A stretch of 12,491 bases of DNA from an uncultured Mogibacterium sp. (GTDB lineage: Bacteria > Bacillota_A > Clostridia > Peptostreptococcales > Anaerovoracaceae). The stretch lies in contig NZ_CALHTQ010000143.1 of the NCBI RefSeq assembly GCF_938039775.1, positions 1 to 12,491 on the forward strand, read 5' to 3'. The notes under the pieces were generated by a model. That model was not told where the DNA came from, made no database searches, and saw only the letters and a list, made by a program, of their open reading frames with translations. Both the position numbers and the translations under genes were made by a program. Shown here piece by piece: positions 8,780 to 12,491 of the stretch; the first letter of the stretch is position 1; each line of letters starts with the position of its first letter.

Positions 8780-9042
8780 AGTGTCAAATATTCGCTTTTT
8801 ACAGGCACTATATCCGTCATGGTATTAGGAATTATATTATCCCATACAGCCGACATAAGGATATATGGAGTATATTCGCTAGAGCCATTTGCTAGTTATT
8901 TCTTGCTCCCACGATTGAGCCATTTTCACGGTTTCTTTTTCTTTGTGGTGGTAAAGGTTTTCGTATGTCTTTACCGCTTTCCGTTTATGGTTTGTGAGAG
9001 CGTTACACAAAACTTGTTTTTGCCGACTTGTTCTATATACAT
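8780..9042 (-). pseudogene. decayed 5' part of the integrase gene (stop codon plus three frame changes)
   Basis: Minus-strand reading from an ATG at 9042 gives MYIEQVGKNKFCVTLS and then QTINGKR, the look of an integrase arm-binding domain. It hits TAA (8971-8973) and continues in the same frame as RHTKTFTTTKK. At the A-rich run near 8930-8945 the sense passes to another frame (KEKETVKMAQSWEQEI). Near 8894 it returns to the first frame (LANGSSEYTPYILMSAVWD, then NIIPNTM). Near 8818 it passes into the frame of the downstream open part (DGYSACKKRIFDTMND). Joined, these pieces resemble the first 90 residues of a Tn916/phage-like integrase. The ATG lies only about 11 nt after the stop of the upstream regulator, consistent with a former two-gene operon. 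The frame junctions are my reconstruction and could be off by a few bases. Confidence 0.7.
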
Positions 9043-9053
9043 AATATATACAC

Positions 9054-9821
9054 CTATCTAGCCTTTATAAACTCACCATAACGTATCATGTCGTTTAGCT
9101 GTTCATCGTCCATATCCTTTAATACCATTAACATTTCATAGAACAGTTCTTTACTTGTAATCGTTGCTTTTGTATCCTTGTTTGAACTCTTTTCCCTTTG
9201 TGAGCATGGGGAAGAATAGTCGTTATTAATTGTGTATGTATTGTTTGACTCGCTTGAATCAGAACCTATGTTATTAGATATAGTACCGCTGTTATTTCTC
9301 ATATCCATATCAACATTAATCTCATCTTCCCACCCCATAAGATATGAGGGCGATACGTTAAGCGCGTCTGCAAATAGCTGCACTTTATTAAGCGTTAGTT
9401 TTGAACTATTCTCTATTCTTGAAATCGAGGATTTATCAGAATAACCAAGCCTGCGTGCTAATTCATCTTGTGTAATGTTCAACTCAACTCTACGATTTTT
9501 AATTCTATCTCCAATCTTCATGACAAATCCCCTTTCGCAGTACAGTAATTTATCTATATTACCAATATTGTCAGATGTATTACCGCTGTTATTTTTCATA
9601 TCCATATCAACATTGATTTCATCTTCCCAACCCATAAGGTATGAGGGCGATACATTAAGTGCGTCTGCCAAACTTGCAATCTTGTCGCGTCTCATGTTAG
9701 CTATTTGACCTGTTTCCCATTTTCTAACTGTGCTTTTGCCGACACCAACCTTTAAACCTAATTCCTCTAGTGTCATTCCTTGTCTCATACGTAAAAATTT
9801 GATTTTTTCGCCAATTTCCAT
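9054..9821 (-). CDS. Cro/CI-type regulator with two tandem HTH_3 domains (fused duplication)
   Basis: Probable DNA-binding repressor of the integrated element. The 255 residues contain two HTH modules, at 1-62 (GMTLEELGLKVGVGKSTVRK) and 101-161 (NITQDELARRLGYSDKSSIS). Each is followed by the same linker, ADALNVSPSYLMGWEDEINV and on to DMDM-(K/R)-NNSG, at 52-80 and 151-179. After the second copy come a polar low-complexity stretch and an acidic helical tail (about 215-255). The start at 9821 has AAAGGGG 8 nt upstream and a promoter at 9861-9889. Residue 101 is a Met with its own AAAGGGG 7 nt upstream, so a 155-residue second product may be made. The likely origin is tandem duplication of a single regulator gene followed by in-frame fusion across the old leader. 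The integrase followed directly. Confidence 0.85.
   Translation of the reverse strand: MEIGEKIKFLRMRQGMTLEELGLKVGVGKSTVRKWETGQIANMRRDKIASLADALNVSPSYLMGWEDEINVDMDMKNNSGNTSDNIGNIDKLLYCERGFVMKIGDRIKNRRVELNITQDELARRLGYSDKSSISRIENSSKLTLNKVQLFADALNVSPSYLMGWEDEINVDMDMRNNSGTISNNIGSDSSESNNTYTINNDYSSPCSQREKSSNKDTKATITSKELFYEMLMVLKDMDDEQLNDMIRYGEFIKAR
9285..9371 (-). repeat. direct repeat copy B within the HTH gene
   Basis: 87 bp encoding residues 151-179 of the regulator. By eye it differs from the copy at 9582-9668 at 7 positions. The copies start 297 bp apart, exactly 99 codons. Only one difference changes the protein (Arg here, Lys in the other). Confidence 0.85.
9519..9535 (-). promoter_or_regulatory. 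internal ribosome site and ATG inside the HTH gene
   Basis: On the minus strand, AAAGGGG (9529-9535), 7 nt, then ATG (9519-9521), in frame with the long gene. It matches the AAAGGGG site of the full-length start (9830-9836), and the residues after each ATG are similar (MEIGEKIK versus MKIGDRIK). It would start a 155-residue single-HTH product. Confidence 0.6.
9582..9668 (-). repeat. direct repeat copy A within the HTH gene
   Basis: 87 bp encoding residues 52-80 of the regulator, about 92% identical to 9285-9371. Similarity extends some bases further on the linker side. Differences are almost all silent, which points to selection on the protein after duplication. Confidence 0.85.
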
Positions 9822-9860
9822 AATATCTGCCCCTTTGTTAACTAGCTTTAACGTGGATGT

Positions 9861-9889
9861 ATAATATCAATATTAATGAACAAAATCAA
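9861..9889 (-). promoter_or_regulatory. sigma-A-like promoter of the HTH regulator
   Basis: On the minus strand, TTGATT (9884-9889), 17 bp, TATTAT (9861-9866). The start would be near 9854, about 32 nt before the ATG at 9821 and its AAAGGGG site. Confidence 0.55.
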
Positions 9890-9909
9890 CAAGGAGTGGG
9901 ACGAGAAGC

Positions 9910-9923
9910 CACGGGTTCCCGTG
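9910..9923. promoter_or_regulatory. 14-bp palindrome upstream of the HTH promoter, possible operator
   Basis: CACGGG-TT-CCCGTG, perfect 6-bp arms in GC-rich sequence surrounded by AT-rich DNA. It is centred about 27 bp upstream of the -35 box at 9884-9889. No T-run follows on either strand, so it is not a terminator. A repressor binding site is possible, but no second copy was seen. Confidence 0.3.
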
Positions 9924-10020
9924 TCTGATAAAATGATTAGAATCGTTGATTTTTCAATGATTATTTTAGATTTATGTGCAAGTTATACATGCTTATAAAG
10001 CAAGTAGAGTGCAGAATATC

Positions 10021-10069
10021 AAATAAAAACCAGATGCCCACCTCGCGTAGGGGAAGCACGCACCTGGTT
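10021..10069 (-). terminator. intrinsic terminator forming the 3' half of the small RNA
   Basis: 10-bp stem AACCAGGTGC / GCATCTGGTT with a 22-nt loop, followed on the minus strand by TTTATTT beyond the stem (five Ts counting the last two stem bases). No T-run follows on the plus strand. Confidence 0.72.
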
Positions 10070-10092
10070 ATATCCATCTTTGAAAGATGGTA
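10022..10092 (-). ncRNA. small structured RNA gene, about 70 nt, family not recognised
   Basis: A free-standing RNA unit on the minus strand. After the promoter at 10098-10126 the RNA would begin near 10091-10094. It folds at once into CCATCTT-TCA-AAGATGG (10074-10090, 7 bp). After a 4-nt linker it forms AACCAGGTGC (10060-10069) pairing with GCATCTGGTT (10028-10037), 10 continuous pairs. One of these is G-U in the minus-strand RNA but would be A-C on the plus strand, so the structure supports the minus strand. A T-run then ends the RNA near 10022. The loop region carries a C-rich stretch TTCCCCT (10049-10055) and AGGTGG, which may pair partly with each other. No frame with a start is present. 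I do not recognise the family. Abortive-infection (AbiF-type) associated RNAs are one unverified possibility, but no such gene lies in this window. Confidence 0.6.
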
Positions 10093-10097
10093 TCCTA

Positions 10098-10126
10098 ATT
10101 AAATAATAAATATAACAAACCGTCAA
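10098..10126 (-). promoter_or_regulatory. strong sigma-A-like promoter of the small RNA
   Basis: On the minus strand, TTGACG (10121-10126), exactly 17 bp, TTTAAT (10098-10103). Each box matches consensus at five of six positions. The predicted start is at the foot of the first hairpin. No open frame follows it before the terminator. Confidence 0.62.
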
Positions 10127-10205
10127 TAGAATACCTTAGGTTATACTATTAGTACATTAATACTGCTGAATTATTTATAGACAATTATCGATGCCTATTA
10201 TTGTA

Positions 10206-10214
10206 TGATATAAT
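10206..10214 (+). promoter_or_regulatory. extended -10 promoter before the glyoxalase gene
   Basis: TGATATAAT: a perfect TATAAT (10209-10214) with the TGn extension. No good -35 lies 17 bp upstream (TATCGA). The start would be near 10221, leaving a leader of about 139 nt before the ATG at 10360. Confidence 0.5.
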
Positions 10215-10359
10215 ACAGAAAAATTTTATTTAAGTATGAAAGAAATCGAATTAACTAAATCAAGTTCAAATGGTATCAAACGAATTCCTAGTTTAAAAGT
10301 GTTCTAGGAAATCGCTAATACAATTGAATTTGTATTCTGTTCAATTTAAAGGAGAAAAC

Positions 10360-10719
10360 ATGTTTACTTTTAACCATTTTAACTTCAACGTTTTAGATTT
10401 AGATCGTAGCCTTGAGTTTTACGATAAGGCGCTTGGACTAAAGCCAGTTAGAGAAAACCATGGCGACAACTTTACTTTAGTTTATCTTGGTGACGGTAAA
10501 ACCGATTTTCAGCTGGAACTCACGTATTTACACGACCGCAAGGAGCCATATGAACTAGGAGAACTCGAGTATCATCTTGCAATGACTACTGATGACATCG
10601 AAGCTTCTGTTAAACTTCATGAGGAGTTAGATTGCATTGTCTTTGTTAATGAGGGGATGGGGATATATTTTATCGAAGATCCAGACGGATACTGGATTGA
10701 GATTATTCCGACAAAATAA
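10360..10719 (+). CDS. VOC-family protein, glyoxalase I (lactoylglutathione lyase)-like
   Basis: 119 residues, a single vicinal-oxygen-chelate module pair. The four metal-ligand positions of glyoxalase I are all present: His6 (FNHFNFNV), Glu53 (FQLELTY), His72 (EYHLAM) and Glu114 (GYWIEII). LDRSLEFYDKALGLKPVREN (14-33) and YFIEDPDGYWIE (103-114) are typical. It probably isomerises the hemithioacetal of methylglyoxal and a thiol; the thiol in this lineage is unknown, and other VOC roles are possible. I start it at the ATG at 10360 because AAAGGAG (10348-10354) lies 5 nt upstream. An in-frame TTG at 10324 lacks a site and falls inside a hairpin. An interrupted GNAT gene follows 79 bp later on the same strand and may share the transcript. 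Confidence 0.88.
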   Translation: MFTFNHFNFNVLDLDRSLEFYDKALGLKPVRENHGDNFTLVYLGDGKTDFQLELTYLHDRKEPYELGELEYHLAMTTDDIEASVKLHEELDCIVFVNEGMGIYFIEDPDGYWIEIIPTK

Positions 10720-10798
10720 TAGGCAATCTTCTTAAATATTACACAGATTAAGTTAATTCTAAAGTCAATATTAAAAAGAGATTAAATGAGGAGGAATT

Positions 10799-11311
10799 GT
10801 GGCAGAATCAATTCCTATTAGAGAGCCGCATCTTGAAGATGCGGAAAGAATAGTTAGCTTTTATAATTTTGTAGGAGGGGAAACAACCTTCTTGAGTTTT
10901 GAGAAAGATGAGTATCCCCTTAATGTGGATGAACAAAAGGAGTCTATTACTTCAATAAAGAATCACCCTGCATGTATCATGTTTCTGGCAATGGATGGTG
11001 AAGAAATTGCAGGAATTGGAACCATTCATTCTGGAAATAAAGTAAAGTCCAGACATCAAGGTGAATTGGGGATTGTAGTAGCAAAGAAATATCAGGGTAA
11101 GGGAATTGATAAAGAGCTTATGAATAAACTGATTGATTTTTGCCGTAACAACGGAGTTACAACAAGAATTCAGTTAGATACTAGATGTGACAATGATGTT
11201 GCTGTTAAGCTTTAGGAAAAACTAGGTTTTGAGATAGAAGGGAAATTACCTAATACAACTTTGATTGATGGTACACATTATGATCTTTATGTTATGGGCT
11301 TGATGCTGTAA
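10799..11311 (+). pseudogene. GNAT-family N-acetyltransferase interrupted by an in-frame TAG
   Basis: GNAT enzymes move acetyl from acetyl-CoA to an amine. The GTG start at 10799 has GAGGAGG (10788-10794) 4 nt upstream. Reading gives IREPHLEDAERIV at the N-terminus, EIAGIGTIHSG and GELGIVVAKKYQGKGI (the acetyl-CoA loop, about 88-103), then NDVAVKL at 132-138. There TAG (11213-11215) ends the frame. Beyond it, in the same frame and without another stop, 32 codons read EKLGFEIEGKLPNTTLIDGT and on to YVMGLML, ending with TAA (11309-11311). This is exactly the missing fourth motif of a GNAT protein. Relatives usually have VKLYEKLGF, so Tyr139 (TAT/TAC) became TAG by one base. The loop also has Asp104 where Gly or Ala is usual. 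The 138-residue product lacks the last strands and is probably inactive. Confidence 0.8.
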
Positions 11312-11364
11312 TATGATATGACAAAATCAATTTAATAATAACTGTGTTACTTTAAACAATTATC

Positions 11365-11393
11365 AAGGGCTTCTTTTGAGTCCTTTTTTATTT
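11365..11393 (+). terminator. intrinsic terminator after the glyoxalase-GNAT unit
   Basis: AAGGGCT (11365-11371), 7-nt loop, AGTCCTT (11379-11385), seven pairs with one G-U, then TTTTATTT. It lies 54 bp after the original GNAT stop (11311). Confidence 0.65.
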
Positions 11394-11478
11394 AAGGAGA
11401 AAAATAATATTGATATAAGTAAAAAGACACGAGATGAGAAAGTAAGATATGATACCATTTTGCACATAATAAAAACAA

Positions 11479-11510
11479 TTCACATCGAACTCCCATCTAT
11501 ACGATATAAT
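11479..11510 (+). promoter_or_regulatory. candidate promoter of the MerR gene with long spacer
   Basis: TATAAT (11505-11510) is perfect. TTCACA (11479-11484) lies 20 bp upstream, wider than the normal 17 but like the 19-20-bp spacers of promoters that MerR-family proteins control. No clear dyad was found in the spacer. The start would be near 11517, about 21 nt before the ATG. Confidence 0.35.
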
Positions 11511-11537
11511 CATGCAAAAGGTTAATAGGGTGGGGAT

Positions 11538-12338
11538 ATGAAGTACACGATCGGAGAAGTAGCTAATTTCTTGCACTTATCCAGAGATATGATTCGCTAC
11601 TATGAGAAGAGAGGCGTGATTGTCTCGGAGCGCAATGAAAGCAATAATTACCGCACCTATGACAATATGGCGGTTTTTGAGTTACTTGATACAATTCAGC
11701 ACAAAAATCTTAATCTGAGCATTAGAGAAATCGAGTCGATGCGGCATGGTGATTATGAACACAATATGTCATGTTATCTGGATAGATATTATGATGAACT
11801 TAAGAGCGAAATAAGTTTTGGCACCACGCTACTAAAGCGCATAGAAGAACTCAAATCTAGGTATAAAACGAGCGATCAGAACATCGGTAGCTATTGGATA
11901 AAGAGTGTGCCTGGTCGCTATAGATACCACGTTGTAGATAGTATTAGAGGGGAATTTGGTGCTATAGAACTTGAAGCATCAATCAGTGATGTATTGTTCT
12001 CAGATTACGTAAACCCTTTTGTGGATTATGGTTTTACTTCAATCGATGATACGGAGTCGTGGCATGCGGTTATATCAGAATCATACACAGAGGAACTATC
12101 CATAGATTTGCCTCATGGATACGAGTATGAACCAGAGGGAACGTACCTGTGTTCTCTTGTAAATATTGGTTCTGTAAAAAAGTTTGATATGTCGGCAATC
12201 GATATGTTCCGTAAGGATGTCAGTGAAAACTATAGTGAAATGGTTACGATTAATCCGGTAAGGGGTATCATAGCTAGCAGGATCAAAAAAGCCGGAGAAC
12301 TACATGTGATAATGGAACTTCAGATAAAGATTGGCTAA
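11538..12338 (+). CDS. MerR-family transcriptional regulator with C-terminal effector-binding-type domain
   Basis: 266 residues. The N-terminal winged HTH is clear: YTIGEVANFLHLSRDMIRYY (3-22), EKRGVI, NYRTYDNMAVFELL and the recognition pattern to about 70 (IREIESMRHGD). Residues about 78-110 form the usual long dimerisation helix. Residues 115-266 form a beta-rich domain resembling GyrI-like/multidrug-binding effector domains (KSVPGRYRYHVVD; DLPHGYEYEPEGTYLCSLV), with no metal-binding cysteine pair. It probably senses a small organic ligand and remodels a long-spacer promoter. The ATG at 11538 follows AGGGTGGGG (11527-11535). No target gene is adjacent; the gene is flanked by two terminators, so it may regulate itself or a distant locus. 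Confidence 0.85.
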   Translation: MKYTIGEVANFLHLSRDMIRYYEKRGVIVSERNESNNYRTYDNMAVFELLDTIQHKNLNLSIREIESMRHGDYEHNMSCYLDRYYDELKSEISFGTTLLKRIEELKSRYKTSDQNIGSYWIKSVPGRYRYHVVDSIRGEFGAIELEASISDVLFSDYVNPFVDYGFTSIDDTESWHAVISESYTEELSIDLPHGYEYEPEGTYLCSLVNIGSVKKFDMSAIDMFRKDVSENYSEMVTINPVRGIIASRIKKAGELHVIMELQIKIG

Positions 12339-12366
12339 TGAAAAGTAGATAGCATTTGTATGAATG

Positions 12367-12392
12367 AACCTTGGAGTAAATCCAAGGTTTTT
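12367..12392 (+). terminator. intrinsic terminator of the MerR gene
   Basis: AACCTTGGA (12367-12375), loop GTAAA, TCCAAGGTT (12381-12389), a perfect 9-bp stem, followed by TTTG (five Ts counting the last two stem bases), 28 bp after the stop. The remaining AT-rich 100 bp to the window end hold nothing I can recognise. Confidence 0.85.
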
Positions 12393-12491
12393 GTATGCAA
12401 AATTATTCAAATGAGCTCTATATATTTTTATGATATATCAAATCTAAAAACGCTATAAATCATAAGTATTTTATAAAAAAAAAGAAAATAA

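Larger units (their letters stand above)
9822..10359. other. stretch without a protein gene between the HTH regulator and the glyoxalase gene
   Basis: It holds the regulator's promoter (9861-9889), a 14-bp palindrome (9910-9923), a small RNA gene with promoter and terminator on the minus strand (10021-10126), an extended -10 promoter (10206-10214) and a leader of about 140 nt before the glyoxalase gene. The leader contains two small hairpins and a 23-codon frame without a ribosome site. The AT-rich parts at 9935-10020 and 10127-10205 show nothing recognisable. Confidence 0.7.

Noticed and set aside
8496..9061. Plus-strand open frames of 80 and 110 codons opposite the integrase
   Set aside because: They are antisense shadows of the integrase and its decayed 5' part, with no ribosome sites or recognisable domains.
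9285..9668. Two 87-bp repeats considered as the start of a CRISPR array or mobile element ends
   Set aside because: Only two copies, coding, in frame and 297 bp apart; they are explained by gene duplication.
9895..9930. Weak likeness of GTGGGACGAGAAGCCACGGG to the tRNA-Ser T-arm, considered as a degenerate attR
   Set aside because: Only scattered short matches and no continuous identity of useful length; not an attachment site by this evidence.
10236..10307. 23-codon frame MKEIELTKSSSNGIKRIPSL and three more residues in the glyoxalase leader
   Set aside because: No ribosome site before its ATG; expected by chance in AT-rich DNA. Kept only as part of the leader observation.
11409..11525. 38-codon frame starting with ATT after AAGGAG (9-nt gap), coding-like composition, ending before the MerR gene
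   Set aside because: No normal start codon, it begins directly after a terminator T-run, overlaps the likely MerR promoter and resembles no family I know. It could be a relic of a lost gene but cannot be supported.

Overview
The window reads as low-to-moderate GC Bacillota DNA, most likely an anaerobic butyrate-producing clostridium. The basis is strong AGGAGG-type ribosome sites, sigma-A-like promoters, a butyrate kinase, an oxygen-labile-type L-cysteine desulfidase homologue and a lysine-pathway dapB. I cannot name a species. A member of the Clostridia near Mogibacterium/Eubacterium-like oral anaerobes is only a guess from protein flavour.

Layout. Positions 1-1230 carry two minus-strand metabolic genes, the 3'-cut dapB and a dCMP deaminase. 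A divergent promoter region (1264-1344) follows. On the plus strand come a DUF2207 membrane protein, a TypA/BipA-type translational GTPase and butyrate kinase. A perfect 12-bp hairpin (6331-6357) separates buk from a convergent L-cysteine desulfidase/UPF0597-type enzyme (6362-7639, minus). All of this looks like core chromosome.

From tRNA-Ser(GGA) (7766-7853) onward the character changes to an accessory region. A tyrosine integrase points toward the tRNA. Its C-terminal 294 codons are open with all catalytic residues, but its N-terminal part (8780-9042) is broken by one stop and three frame changes. Just upstream in the same direction is a Cro/CI-type regulator made of two tandem HTH modules, apparently a fused duplication that keeps the second copy's ribosome site and ATG. 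Next is a roughly 540-bp stretch without a protein gene. In it I find a compact minus-strand small RNA gene (about 70 nt) with its own promoter, a 5' hairpin and a strong terminator hairpin. I consider this the most interesting element of the window. Then follow a glyoxalase-family protein, a GNAT acetyltransferase interrupted by an in-frame TAG, and a MerR-family regulator with a long C-terminal effector domain.

Taken together, the left two thirds is housekeeping (lysine/DAP, pyrimidine nucleotides, translation under stress, butyrate/ATP, cysteine breakdown). The right third looks like the decaying remains of an element integrated at tRNA-Ser, plus small stress/detoxification genes. No second copy of the tRNA 3' end (attR) is visible here, so the far boundary is outside the window or lost. 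No CRISPR array, insertion sequence or complete new defence system is visible.
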